64,000 nt of DNA, from positions 62,001 to 126,000 of the forward strand of contig NZ_LGUI01000010.1 in the NCBI RefSeq assembly GCF_002891295.1, read 5' to 3'. The notes under the pieces were generated by a model. That model searched no databases. It saw only the letters and a program-made list of their open reading frames with translations, and was not told the origin of the DNA. The translations under genes and the position numbers were made by a program. Shown here in pieces: positions 32,475-41,167 of this stretch. Source of the DNA: Streptomyces eurocidicus. Its GTDB lineage: Bacteria > Actinomycetota > Actinomycetes > Streptomycetales > Streptomycetaceae. The stretch's first letter is position 1, and the number at the start of each line of letters is the position of its first letter.

Positions 32475-33046
32475 GGGGTCAGCATCCGGTGCGGGGAGTC
32501 GGCTGGCAACGGGATTTCCGTCGTCCGGCATTCTTGCCGGTGTCCATCGGGGCTATGCCTGGTGAACAGGGGGAACTCCGGATCCTCCAAGCGCCCGCAG
32601 CCTACCTGGAGCGAAGCATTCCGCCGAGCCGTGCCCGAAATGCCCCACCGACCCCCGAACACCCCCACATGCCGGGCCGGGGCGCGAAGCCCCGCTTTCA
32701 CCCGGCGTGACCTTCACCGCCGCACCTCCGGCCCCACTCGCCACGACCCCGCCACGGCCTCGTCAAGATCGCGTTCCGGGTCCCGTTCCCGGGCCCGTCG
32801 CCGCACCGCCCGGCGACACCGCCGGAATCCGCCCTCCGCACCACGGTCTCCGCCGACCGCCGCGCACCGCGCTTGACGCCTCACCCCCGGCAGCCCTCCC
32901 CGAATGCCCCTGGCATGTGCCTAAGACACCACCGGATCGGGTGTTGCCAAACCACTTACGGGCCCTCGCTCCCTGTGCAACAGTCGTTACCGGCCCATTC
33001 CCCGGACCCAGGAGCCGGCCGCGCCGCGCCGGTATCGGAGTACGAC
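32475..33046. other. Divergent intergenic region
   Basis: These 572 bases lie between the HEAT-repeat gene and the PAS/SpoIIE gene. A GGGGC-GCGAA-GCCCC hairpin sits near 32679-32693. No ribosome-site-backed frame was found; the region after about 32880 is somewhat richer in A+T and probably holds the phosphatase promoter. Confidence 0.4.
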
Positions 33047-34522
33047 ATGCCGTCCCCCCTGCACGCGGACCGTTCCACCGCTCGACCATCCGAGCCCGGC
33101 ACGGTCGACGCGCTCATCTCCCAGACCCGAAGGCTGCGCGGCGGTGTCGACGCCGTGCGCCGGGAAACGGTGGGGGAAGAGCTGTCCGAGGATCCGCAGC
33201 TGCGCTGGCAGCGCGCCCTGTGCGACCTCGCCGTGCACCACCTCGACAACCTCGGCGAGCACCTGGACCAGCTCCGCGCCGGGCTGCCGGAGCTCACCGG
33301 CTCCGAGGAGCCCCCGGGCGCCCCGGCCGGGCTCGTGCCCGCCCAGGCCGGCCCGGAAGCCCCGCCGGGCAGGGCGGGCAGCGCCGAGTGGAACCTCCTC
33401 AACGACGACGCCTCCTGGTCCGCCGAGCTCTTCGAGATCTTCGGCCGCCGCCCCGAGGACGGCGCCCTGACCCTCGACGAGCTCCCGTCCTGGCTCCTGG
33501 ACGAGGACCGCGGCCTGCTGACCGCGATGGTCACCGACTGCCTGGTGGACGGCAAGCCGATCGACGGGGAGTTCCGGATCCTCCGCGGCGACGGCTCCCT
33601 GCGCACCGTGCACATGATGGGCGAGCCGGTGCTCGACGCCGACGGCGCCACGGCCTCCATGTGGGCCGTCTTACGCGACGTCAGCGAGGAGCACCGGAAC
33701 CTCCGGGCGGTGCACGAGACGGGGGACTCCCTCCAGCGCCACCGCGAGATCGCCCGGACCGAGCGGCGCCTCGCCGTCGAGCTCCAGGAAGCCGTGCTGC
33801 CACCGTGGCGCGGCTCCCTGCGTTTCCCGCAGCCGACCGCCGAGGTCGAGGGTGCCGCGGGCGCCCGTGGCACCCTCGACCTGGCCGCGCACTATCTCCC
33901 TTCCGCCAGCAACGCCCTCATCGGCGGTGACTGGTTCGACGCCCTCCAGCTGCCCGACGGACGGACCCTGCTGAGCGTCGGCGGCCTCACCGGACACGGG
34001 GTGACCGCCACGTCGACCATGGCCATGCTGCTCGGCGCGCTGCGCGGCATGGCCGTCACCGGCGCCGACCCGGGCCCGCTGATGGGCTGGCTCAACCACC
34101 TCCTCGACGCCTCTGCCCAGCCGGCCCTCGGCAGCGCCGTCTGCTGCCGCTACGACCCCGCGACCCGCGTCCTCAGCTGGTCCCAGGCCGGCCACCCGGC
34201 CCCCCTGCTCTTCCGCAGCGGCAGGGGACGGGCGCTCCAGCCGCCCGAGGGCGTGCTCCTCGGGGCGGTCCCCGACGTCACCTACGCACAGGCCGAGGAG
34301 CAGCTGGAGCCGGGCGACCTGCTCCTCCTGCACACCGAGGGCCTGGTCCCGCACAGCACGGAGCCCGGCCTCGACACGGACCTGGAGCGGCTGCTGGGCT
34401 ACGCACCGCGGTTCACCGCGGCGAGAAGCGCCCAGGAGTGCGTGCGGACCGTGCTGGAGGAGTTCGGCGGGAAGGACCGTGAGGACGACGCCTGCGTTCT
34501 GGTGGCACGCGTTCCCTCATAG
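33047..34522 (+). CDS. PAS-domain PP2C/SpoIIE-family protein phosphatase
   Basis: This is a 491-residue cytoplasmic signalling phosphatase of the SpoIIE/RsbU type, expected to dephosphorylate an anti-anti-sigma factor. The N-terminal 100 residues include a helical region. A PAS fold follows (WSAELFEIFGRRPEDG to GSLRTVHMMGEPVLD, about residues 115-205), then an amphipathic linker (TERRLAVELQEAVLPP) and the phosphatase domain with metal sites LIGGDWFDA, VGGLTGHGVTA, GHPAPLLF and LHTEGLVPH; the usual Asp of GDVxGHG is replaced in VGGLTGHG. Codon 209 is TTA (33671-33673), suggesting bldA control. ATG 33047 has a GGAG site 6 nt upstream. Confidence 0.87.
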   Translation: MPSPLHADRSTARPSEPGTVDALISQTRRLRGGVDAVRRETVGEELSEDPQLRWQRALCDLAVHHLDNLGEHLDQLRAGLPELTGSEEPPGAPAGLVPAQAGPEAPPGRAGSAEWNLLNDDASWSAELFEIFGRRPEDGALTLDELPSWLLDEDRGLLTAMVTDCLVDGKPIDGEFRILRGDGSLRTVHMMGEPVLDADGATASMWAVLRDVSEEHRNLRAVHETGDSLQRHREIARTERRLAVELQEAVLPPWRGSLRFPQPTAEVEGAAGARGTLDLAAHYLPSASNALIGGDWFDALQLPDGRTLLSVGGLTGHGVTATSTMAMLLGALRGMAVTGADPGPLMGWLNHLLDASAQPALGSAVCCRYDPATRVLSWSQAGHPAPLLFRSGRGRALQPPEGVLLGAVPDVTYAQAEEQLEPGDLLLLHTEGLVPHSTEPGLDTDLERLLGYAPRFTAARSAQECVRTVLEEFGGKDREDDACVLVARVPS

Positions 34523-34571
34523 GGGCACAGCCGTAGGGATACAGCTCAGTGACACGACCGGCAGGGATCAC

Positions 34572-34585
34572 GGCTCGTAGGAGCC
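34572..34585. terminator. Small hairpin between convergent genes
   Basis: GGCTC-GTAG-GAGCC forms a 5-bp stem with tetraloop between the phosphatase gene and the convergent regulator gene. Confidence 0.45.
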
Positions 34586-34691
34586 TTCGTGGGAGAACCG
34601 CGGCCACCGGGACGGACCGAGGCCGTAGGGAATCACGAGGGCGGGACGGGTTCCCACCGGTCGGTGAGGGCTGAGGGCTTTGCCCGGGGCC

Positions 34692-36200
34692 TCACACCTT
34701 CGCGCTCCCGCCTCTGGCCGCGCCGCCCTTCCCCGGGCCCTGTGGCGCCCTGGGCAGCGCCCGCTGGATCTCCTGGCGGAGGTCCTCGATGCGGGCGAAG
34801 CCCGCGTACTTCCCCGTGAGGCGGTACATCTCGCGCAGGCGGTCCCAGGTCCGGTGCGAGGAGGTCTCGCCGATCGAGACCAGCGCCAGCCGGGCGTAGG
34901 TGTCCGCCTGCTCGGGGTCGTTGCTGATGAAGCACGCCGAGGCCATGGAGATGTAGTCGAAGATCTTCGACCGGAGGGTGTCCACCCCGCGCAGCTCCAG
35001 CGCCTCCTTGGCGTGCCGCTGGGCGATGGCCGCCGCCGCGGGGTCGTGCTCCGCCAGGGTGCGGTAGGCGAGGGCCTGCATCCCGTGGAGTTCCATCTCG
35101 TCGAACTTCTGCATCCAACTGGGCGCCGGCACATCGCCCCGGTCCGAGACGAACAGCTCCTCCGCCTCGCCGAGGGTGCGCCGCATGGCCTGGCCGCGCC
35201 CCATCGACGCCTGTGCCCAGGCTTCGATCGTGCACAGCATGGCGCGGGTGCGGGGCAGGGCCTCGCTGCCGGCGCCGGACTTGGCCAGCTTCATCAGGTC
35301 GAGCGCGTCGTCCGGACGGCCCAGGTGGACCATCTGACGAGCGGCCCGGGAAAGCGCCTCGCCCGCCCGCGGGCGGTCGCCGCCCTCGCGGGCCGCGTGG
35401 GCCGCGATGACGAAGTACTTCTGCGCCGTGGGCTCCAGGCCCACGTCGTGGGACATCCAGCCGGCGAGCACCGCGAGGTTGGCGGCGACCCCCCAGAGCC
35501 TGCGCTGGAGGTGCTCGGGGTGGTGGTAGGCGAGCATGCCGCCCACCTCGTTGAGCTGGCCGACGACGGCCTTGCGCTGGAGGCCGCCGCCACGGGCGGC
35601 GTCCCAGGCGCGGAAGACCTCGACCGAGTGTTCGAGTGCGTCGATCTCCGTGGAGCCCACCGGCGCCGCCTCGTAGCGGTCGAGGCCGGCGGGGTCGGCG
35701 TGTGCGGTGTCCATCCGCAGGTCGTCGAAACGGGGGGCGTCGGAGGCGAGAACCGGATCGGAGTGCAGCCAGTCGTGCATCGCGCTGCTGAGTGCTGAGC
35801 CTGCGGCGAGCGCGGCGCCCGCGCCCACCAAGCCGCGTCGGTTGAGCATGAGGTCCATTCCCGTGAATTCGGTGAGGACCGCGGCGGTCCGCTCGGGCGG
35901 CCAGGGCAGTCCGTCCGCGGACTGCCCCTTACCCGCGCGCCCTCGCCGGCCGAACCCGAGGTCCTCGATGGTCACGACACGACCGAGTCGCTCGGTGAAG
36001 AGGGCTGCCAGCACCTTGGGCACGGGATCACGCGGGGATTCCCCCATGTCGATCCAACGCCGCACCCGCGAGGTGTCGGTCGCCAGCTGCGGATGGCCCA
36101 TGACCGCCGCCTGCCGGTTCACCAGTCTCGCGAGTTCGCCCTTGGACCAGCCGGCCAGGCCGAACAGATCCGCTAGGCGGGTGTTGGGTTCCCTTGTCAC
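34692..36200 (-). CDS. HTH/TPR-type regulatory protein
   Basis: This is a 502-residue actinobacterial regulator. Residues 1-75 form a helix-turn-helix (LADLFGLAGWSKGELARLVNRQ, then SRVRRWIDMGESPRD). Residues about 110-140 contain an NRRGLVGAGAALAAGSALS stretch that looks like a Tat-type or membrane segment but recurs in this regulator group. The rest is tetratricopeptide-like helices. The design resembles the NsdA/NsdB group that affects development and antibiotic production, but it is not clearly either one. The start is GTG at 36200. It diverges from the phosphotransferase gene, and three 10-bp direct repeats lie between them as a possible binding site. Confidence 0.8.
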   Translation of the reverse strand: MTREPNTRLADLFGLAGWSKGELARLVNRQAAVMGHPQLATDTSRVRRWIDMGESPRDPVPKVLAALFTERLGRVVTIEDLGFGRRGRAGKGQSADGLPWPPERTAAVLTEFTGMDLMLNRRGLVGAGAALAAGSALSSAMHDWLHSDPVLASDAPRFDDLRMDTAHADPAGLDRYEAAPVGSTEIDALEHSVEVFRAWDAARGGGLQRKAVVGQLNEVGGMLAYHHPEHLQRRLWGVAANLAVLAGWMSHDVGLEPTAQKYFVIAAHAAREGGDRPRAGEALSRAARQMVHLGRPDDALDLMKLAKSGAGSEALPRTRAMLCTIEAWAQASMGRGQAMRRTLGEAEELFVSDRGDVPAPSWMQKFDEMELHGMQALAYRTLAEHDPAAAAIAQRHAKEALELRGVDTLRSKIFDYISMASACFISNDPEQADTYARLALVSIGETSSHRTWDRLREMYRLTGKYAGFARIEDLRQEIQRALPRAPQGPGKGGAARGGSAKV

Positions 36201-36261
36201 GTCAAGCCCCCAGGTTCTCGGCTGACTTGAAGGTAGCGGGCGCTCAGGGGCCAGGCGAGTA

Positions 36262-36291
36262 TTCGCCAGGGTTCGCCAGGGTGCGCCAGAT
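36262..36291. promoter_or_regulatory. Three tandem 10-bp direct repeats (possible operator)
   Basis: TTCGCCAGGG occurs twice in tandem (36262-36271, 36272-36281), followed by TGCGCCAGAT. The one-turn spacing in the divergent region suggests cooperative binding of a regulator to one DNA face. Confidence 0.55.
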
Positions 36292-36434
36292 GGTGTGCCA
36301 CCCGCGGGTGGGTGTGATGTAGGAACGCGCCACCCCGGCCACCCGGCTGCCGGACCGCATTCCCCAGGGTGCTCCTCGGCCCGGGGACCGGGGAGCGTCG
36401 CATTCGTCGGCACACGAAGGGATCTGTTCCGCAC

Positions 36435-37544
36435 ATGTATGCAGCCTCGTCCTCCGTGTCCGCCCCGCCCCGGCAGCTCCGTCCGCAGCACGCCGGCGGC
36501 GGGCCTTACCTCGACCCCTCCCACGCCGCGGGAGCTGCCTTCGGGAGCGGGCGGGCCCGGCGGTCCCCGGGGCTCGGCGGCCAACCGCTCAGCGGGAGAA
36601 TCGACTTGTCCGGCCCTCAGGGCGCCCAGCTGCGGACGGCCATCGCCGCCGTGCACCGCATCTGCCCGGAGTTCAACCCCGTCCAGGTGCTGCGGCGCAG
36701 CGGGCGCTCGGTCCTGCTGGTCGGCTCCACCGGTCGCTCCACGGCCGTGGCCAAGTGTTTACTGGATCACTCCCCCTCCTGGGCCGAGCGGTCCCGCCAC
36801 GAAATAGCTACATACCGGGCGTTCGTCCGGCACCGCCCTCCGGTGCGCGTGCCCCGGCTGATCGCCGCGGATCCCGACAATGGCACTCTGGTCATCGAGC
36901 GGATGCCGGGCCGCCCGGCCGCCACCCAGCGCCACCCCGTGGACTCGCCGCCCCGCGCGGACGTCCGGGCGGCGCTCGGGGCGGTCTGCCGGGTCAACCT
37001 CTGGCGGCCTCCGGTCGGCATGTTCGACATGCCGCTCGACTACGGCAAGCGCATCGCCCGCTATCACGAGCTCGGCCTGCTCACCGATCGCGACCTGGGC
37101 GACCTGCAGAAGCTGCTGCACGGCCTGGCCCATGTCCAGGGGCAGTTCTGCCACGGCGACGCGCTGCTCTCCAATATCCTCCTCTCCCCCGCCGGCCCGG
37201 TCCTGGTCGACTGGGACCAGGCCGGCTGGTATCTCCCGGGGTACGACCTGGCCACCCTCTGGACCGTCCTCGGCGACGCCCCCGGCGCCCGCCGTCAGAT
37301 CAGCCAGTACGCACAGCAGGCCGGCCCGGCCTCCCGTGACGCCTTTCTGGTGAATCTGATGCTGGTGCTCACCCGGGAGATCCGTACGTACGAGACGGCG
37401 GTGCAGCGCGCCATGCACGACCCCGCGCCCACGGCGCCCGGGGCCGCCGAGTCCGGCGAGGAGCAGCGGCTCCTGCTGCGCCGGCTGCACGACGACTGCG
37501 CGCTCGCCAGGCGTGCCGTCCGGGCCGCGGTGGGCACCCGCTGA
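36435..37544 (+). CDS. Aminoglycoside phosphotransferase-family kinase
   Basis: This is a 369-residue kinase-fold protein of the APH/choline-kinase group that transfers phosphate from ATP to a small molecule. The catalytic Brenner motif FCHGDALLSNILL (HGD and Asn) is followed by the metal-binding Asp in VLVDWDQAGWYLPGYDLATLW. The first 70 residues are low-complexity. The substrate is unknown; resistance is not implied. An in-frame TTA codon at 36759-36761 suggests bldA-dependent translation. It diverges from the HTH/TPR regulator, a conserved arrangement suggesting a functional link, and ends at a 17-bp hairpin. Confidence 0.83.
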   Translation: MYAASSSVSAPPRQLRPQHAGGGPYLDPSHAAGAAFGSGRARRSPGLGGQPLSGRIDLSGPQGAQLRTAIAAVHRICPEFNPVQVLRRSGRSVLLVGSTGRSTAVAKCLLDHSPSWAERSRHEIATYRAFVRHRPPVRVPRLIAADPDNGTLVIERMPGRPAATQRHPVDSPPRADVRAALGAVCRVNLWRPPVGMFDMPLDYGKRIARYHELGLLTDRDLGDLQKLLHGLAHVQGQFCHGDALLSNILLSPAGPVLVDWDQAGWYLPGYDLATLWTVLGDAPGARRQISQYAQQAGPASRDAFLVNLMLVLTREIRTYETAVQRAMHDPAPTAPGAAESGEEQRLLLRRLHDDCALARRAVRAAVGTR

Positions 37545-37559
37545 CCGGCCCCCACCACC

Positions 37560-37599
37560 ACGCCGACGCGCCGCGCCCTTCCGCGCGGCGCGTCGGCGT
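37560..37599. terminator. Strong 17-bp hairpin terminator
   Basis: A perfect 17-bp stem (37560-37576 with 37583-37599) and 6-nt loop lies 16 bp after the phosphotransferase stop. Confidence 0.85.
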
Positions 37600-37833
37600 T
37601 CACCGGTTCGGCCCAACGGGCCACCGTGAAGCGGACGTCCGCGCGGAGTAGTCTCCGGGCACGGGCATGGACATGCGCAGCATCGGCGACACCAGCATGA
37701 TTGACGGATCGTCATCCAGCGACTACCTCTGGTACGTCCGGTACCGCACGCCCCGCACGCGCGCCCACCGTTCCGACGCAGCCCTTCCCCAGACCGTCCC
37801 AGCGCGTGGCACATCCGTCTCTAGGAGGCCGCA

Positions 37834-39834
37834 TTGCGAGGATCCGCTTCCGCACCCCGGACCACCGCTCCCCCGTCCCCGCGAAGACGCCGCCCACTCC
37901 GCTCGGCGGGCGTCGTGGCCTCGGCGGCCCTGCTGCTGCCCCTGATCGCCACGGCCCCGGCGGCACCGGCCGGCCGGGCGGGCGACGGCGCTCTGCTCCA
38001 GGCGTTCACCGCGGCCTCCGCGAAGTACCACGTACCACGGAGCGTGCTGCTGGGCGTCTCCTACCTCCAGTCCCGCTGGGACACCCACGACGGCGCGCCC
38101 AGCGTCACCGGTGGCTACGGCCCGATGCACCTCACCGACGCCGCCACGGCCCTGGCGGCGGTCCCGCACCACGCCGACGGCCGTGAGGACCCCCGGGGCG
38201 ACGGCGCCCGGCCCCTCCCGGCCGCCCGCGCCGCCCGGGGCGCCTCGCCCGTGCCCGCCGAGCTCCCGGCGCGGCTGCGCACCCTGGAGCGGGCCGCGGC
38301 GCTGTCCGGGCTGTCCGCCGAGGCGCTGCGCCGGGATCCCGCGGCGAACATCCAGGGCGGTGCGGCGCTGCTCGCCGACGGCCAGCGCAGGCTGGGGCTG
38401 CCGGCCGGCGGCGACCCCGCCGACTGGTACGGCGCGGTGGCGGGCTATCCGGGCGCCGGCGACTCCGCCACGGCGGACACCTTCGCCAAGGACGTCTTCG
38501 CGGTGATCCGTTCGGGTGAGCGGCGCACCACCGACACGGGCCAGCGGGTGGCACTCCCCGCCAGTCCCGGCCTGGAGGTCCGTCCGGAGCAGGTGCGGCG
38601 GCTGGGGCTGCCGGTCTCCCCGGAGGACGGCGTCGAGTGCCCGGCCACGGTGGCGTGCGAGTCCATCCCCGCGCCGTACCAGCAGTTGGAGGGCTCCGAC
38701 TACGGCAATCACGACCTGGGTAACCGCCCCACATCGCAGAAGGCCGACTTCATCGTCATCCATGACACGGAGGGGTCGTGGGAGACCACGATCAAGCTGA
38801 TCAAGGATCCGGCGTATGTCTCCTGGAACTACACCATCCGCTCGGCGGACGGCCATATCGCCCAGCACGTGCCCACGAAGGACGTGGCCTGGCACGCGGG
38901 CAACTGGTACGTGAACGCCAAATCGGTCGGCATCGAGCACGAGGGCTTCCTGGCCCAGCCCGACGCCTGGTACACGGAGGAGATGTACCGTACGTCCGCG
39001 CGTCTGGTGGCCCATCTGGCACGGAAGCTGGACATCCCGCTGGACCGGCAGCACATCCTCGGCCATGACAACGTCCCGGGCACCACTCCGGGGACCATCC
39101 GCGGCATGCACACCGACCCGGGTCCGTACTGGGACTGGGCGCATTACTTCGAGCTGATCGGCAAGCCGCTGCGGCCCACGGGCGGCGCGTTCGGCGGCAT
39201 GGTCACCATCCGCCCCGAATACGACAGGCACAAGCCCGCCTACACCGGCTGCACGGGGCCGGGCAAGCCGTGCGCCGCGCACGGCTCGGGCGCGGTGCGG
39301 CTGCACACGGCGCCGAGGGAGAAGTCCCCGCTGGTGAAGGACATCGGGCTGCGCCCGGACGGCGGGGAGTCGACCGCCGATGTCAACGACACGGGCGCCC
39401 GCGCGTCCACGGGTCAGCAGTTCGCGGTCGCCGACCGGCGCGGGGACTGGACGGCCATTTGGTACCTGGGGCAGAAGGCGTGGTTCCACAACCCCTGGTG
39501 GCGCCCGACGGCCGTCAACGCCTTCGGCTCGGTCATCACCCCCAAGGAGGGCGTCGCGGACGTGCCGGTCTACGGTCGTGCCTACCCGGAGCAGGCGGCG
39601 TATCCGGCGGGGGTGCCGGTGCAGGCGGTGACTCCGCTGCCGTACAAGCTGCTCGCCGGGCAGGAGTACGCCCTGGGGCAGCGGCTGACGAGCGAGTACC
39701 TCTGGGCAAAGACCTTCGACCCGGCGGGCCACAAGCTGGTCCGTGGCAAGGACGTCTATTACGAGATCCAGTTCGGTCACCGGGTGGCGTTCGTGAAGGC
39801 CGACGAGGTGACCGTGCGCCCGTCCAACCAGTAG
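37834..39834 (+). CDS. Secreted peptidoglycan-recognition amidase with N-terminal transglycosylase-like domain
   Basis: This is a 666-residue exported cell-wall enzyme. The start is TTG at 37834, preceded by AGGAGG at 5 nt. An Arg-rich signal peptide covers residues 1-47. A domain resembling soluble lytic transglycosylases follows (VPRSVLLGVSYLQSRWDTH, GGYGPMHLTD). The amidase_2/PGRP domain is at about 300-450, with zinc ligands in FIVIHDTEG, ILGHDNVPGT and DPGPYWDW. C-terminal segments look SH3-like (VRLHTAPREKSPLV). It would cut the MurNAc-L-Ala bond. The first Glu of the transglycosylase-like domain reads LQSRW rather than the usual ESxW, so that domain may be a binding module only. Confidence 0.88.
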   Translation: MRGSASAPRTTAPPSPRRRRPLRSAGVVASAALLLPLIATAPAAPAGRAGDGALLQAFTAASAKYHVPRSVLLGVSYLQSRWDTHDGAPSVTGGYGPMHLTDAATALAAVPHHADGREDPRGDGARPLPAARAARGASPVPAELPARLRTLERAAALSGLSAEALRRDPAANIQGGAALLADGQRRLGLPAGGDPADWYGAVAGYPGAGDSATADTFAKDVFAVIRSGERRTTDTGQRVALPASPGLEVRPEQVRRLGLPVSPEDGVECPATVACESIPAPYQQLEGSDYGNHDLGNRPTSQKADFIVIHDTEGSWETTIKLIKDPAYVSWNYTIRSADGHIAQHVPTKDVAWHAGNWYVNAKSVGIEHEGFLAQPDAWYTEEMYRTSARLVAHLARKLDIPLDRQHILGHDNVPGTTPGTIRGMHTDPGPYWDWAHYFELIGKPLRPTGGAFGGMVTIRPEYDRHKPAYTGCTGPGKPCAAHGSGAVRLHTAPREKSPLVKDIGLRPDGGESTADVNDTGARASTGQQFAVADRRGDWTAIWYLGQKAWFHNPWWRPTAVNAFGSVITPKEGVADVPVYGRAYPEQAAYPAGVPVQAVTPLPYKLLAGQEYALGQRLTSEYLWAKTFDPAGHKLVRGKDVYYEIQFGHRVAFVKADEVTVRPSNQ

Positions 39835-39856
39835 GCCGGTGGGCCCGGACGTGCGA

Positions 39857-39888
39857 GGAGCCCGGTACGGCGGTCCGTACCGGGCTCC
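39857..39888. terminator. 14-bp bidirectional hairpin terminator
   Basis: A perfect 14-bp stem (39857-39870 with 39875-39888) and CGGT loop lies between the amidase gene and the convergent hypothetical gene. Confidence 0.85.
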
Positions 39889-39912
39889 GGTGTCCGGGGC
39901 GGGCGGGGTCGG

Positions 39913-40413
39913 TCAGACCTGCTGGAACATCTCGGCGGGCAGCGGCTTGAGGAGCTGGTAGAGCTCGTCGGTGATGGGCCGGTCCCAGCTGGCGATGGTG
40001 ACGAGGACGCCGTCGCTGCGGTCGAACTGGGTGCAGGAGATGCGGCCCTCGGAGCACTTCACGCGCCGCACGATCAGAAGGTTGTCCTCGTGCATGACCG
40101 GGATGTCCTCGGTCCCCAGGACATGGACGGGCTCCTCGTTGCCGAGCGCGGCGAGGAGCTGGGTCACCTCGAAGGGCACCTGGTCCTCGCCCACCTCGCG
40201 CGCGGGGGAGCCCTCGGGCAGATTGCCGATGATCATCGCCGGGCCGCGCCCGCCGAAGAGGTCATAGCGGAGGAAGACGCCCTGGCAGCTGCCATCGGGC
40301 GCGGGCAGCAGCCCGGCTCCGAGATCACCCGGCCAGTCGCCCGGGTCCATGGCCAGGACGTCGAAGTCCGGCCCGGTGGGCGTGGCGGCGCTGCGGCGGC
40401 GGAGGAACGACAT
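39913..40413 (-). CDS. Conserved hypothetical soluble protein
   Basis: This is a 166-residue acidic, soluble protein with no signal peptide or membrane helix. It shows no motif that can be named; a basic start (SFLRRRSAA) precedes a mixed alpha/beta body with two Cys (GSCQGVF, KCSEGRISC). Homologues are familiar in streptomycetes but uncharacterised. ATG 40413 is used; GTG two codons upstream is equally possible. It is convergent with the amidase gene and co-directional with the TetR gene upstream. Confidence 0.7.
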   Translation of the reverse strand: MSFLRRRSAATPTGPDFDVLAMDPGDWPGDLGAGLLPAPDGSCQGVFLRYDLFGGRGPAMIIGNLPEGSPAREVGEDQVPFEVTQLLAALGNEEPVHVLGTEDIPVMHEDNLLIVRRVKCSEGRISCTQFDRSDGVLVTIASWDRPITDELYQLLKPLPAEMFQQV

Positions 40414-40477
40414 GCCCACATCGTACGTGCCCGGCGCCGTCGCGTGACCCCGGGGAGAGTCGTGGTGCGGCGGGCCG

Positions 40478-41095
40478 CTAGGCCCTCTCCCTGAGGGTCT
40501 CCAGATGGTGGCGGAGGAGCCGGCGGAGCTCCTTGGGGGGGTAGCGGTCCGGCTGGAGGACGGCCTGGAAGGTGAGGCCGTCGATCAGGGCGGCCAGCCT
40601 GCGGCTCTCGGTGCCGGGGTCGAGGCCGGCGGGGAGGCCGCCGGCCGTCTGGGCGCCCCGGAGGACGTGCCCCATCAGGGTCAGCGCGTTCTCCTGCAGT
40701 TCCACGGCGCAGGGGCGCAGTCCGGGGCGGATCCGGGCGGCGGTGGCGAGGGCGATCCAGAGGACGGCCTCCTCGTGCCGTGTCGCGTCCAGCGGGAGGA
40801 ACTCGCCGAGCAGTTCCTCGGCGCGGGCCCTGAGGTCGCCGTCGGGTTCCGGGGTGCCGAGGTGGTCGATGTGCGCGCGGACCCGCCGGTCGATGCGGTC
40901 GACCAGATGTCTCATGGCGAAGACCACCAGCTCGTCGTGATCGCTGAAGTAGTGCCGCACGGAGCCGACAGCCAGGCCGGCCTCCTCGGCCACATTGCGC
41001 AGCGAGGCGGCTTCCAGCCCGCTCCTGGCCACCACGCGGAGGGTGGCCTCGGCGACGTCCCGGCGGCGGGCCCGCGGATCGACGATCTTCGGCAT
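40478..41095 (-). CDS. TetR-family transcriptional repressor
   Basis: This is a 205-residue TetR/AcrR regulator. The N-terminal helix-turn-helix spans residues about 5-55 (ATLRVVARSGLEAASLRNVAEEAGLAVG split over two helices, with SVRHYFSDHDELV), and the rest is the helical ligand-binding domain. The start is ATG at 41095; the frame continues to 41137 through the operator, which is not credible. A perfect palindrome in the divergent region with the DUF1453-like gene is its likely operator, so it probably represses itself and that neighbour. The ligand is unknown. Confidence 0.9.
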   Translation of the reverse strand: MPKIVDPRARRRDVAEATLRVVARSGLEAASLRNVAEEAGLAVGSVRHYFSDHDELVVFAMRHLVDRIDRRVRAHIDHLGTPEPDGDLRARAEELLGEFLPLDATRHEEAVLWIALATAARIRPGLRPCAVELQENALTLMGHVLRGAQTAGGLPAGLDPGTESRRLAALIDGLTFQAVLQPDRYPPKELRRLLRHHLETLRERA

Positions 41096-41125
41096 GTCGA
41101 CTTTATAGCACGGTCGAGCTAACAT

Positions 41126-41153
41126 CTTATTTGGCACGAGCGTGCCAAATAAG
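41126..41153. promoter_or_regulatory. Perfect palindromic TetR operator
   Basis: CTTATTTGGCACG (41126-41138), AG, then its exact inverse complement (41141-41153) gives a 28-bp palindrome between the TetR gene and the divergent membrane gene. It lies 31 bp upstream of the TetR start and 14 bp upstream of the other start. Its A+T content stands out. Confidence 0.85.
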
Positions 41154-41167
41154 GGGGTTGGGCGAAC

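Noticed and set aside
37667..37945. A small frame upstream of the amidase gene beginning MDMRSIGDTSMIDG
   Set aside because: It overlaps the amidase start in another frame and turns into Pro/Arg-rich text; the TTG with AGGAGG gives a complete signal peptide, so the amidase start is kept.
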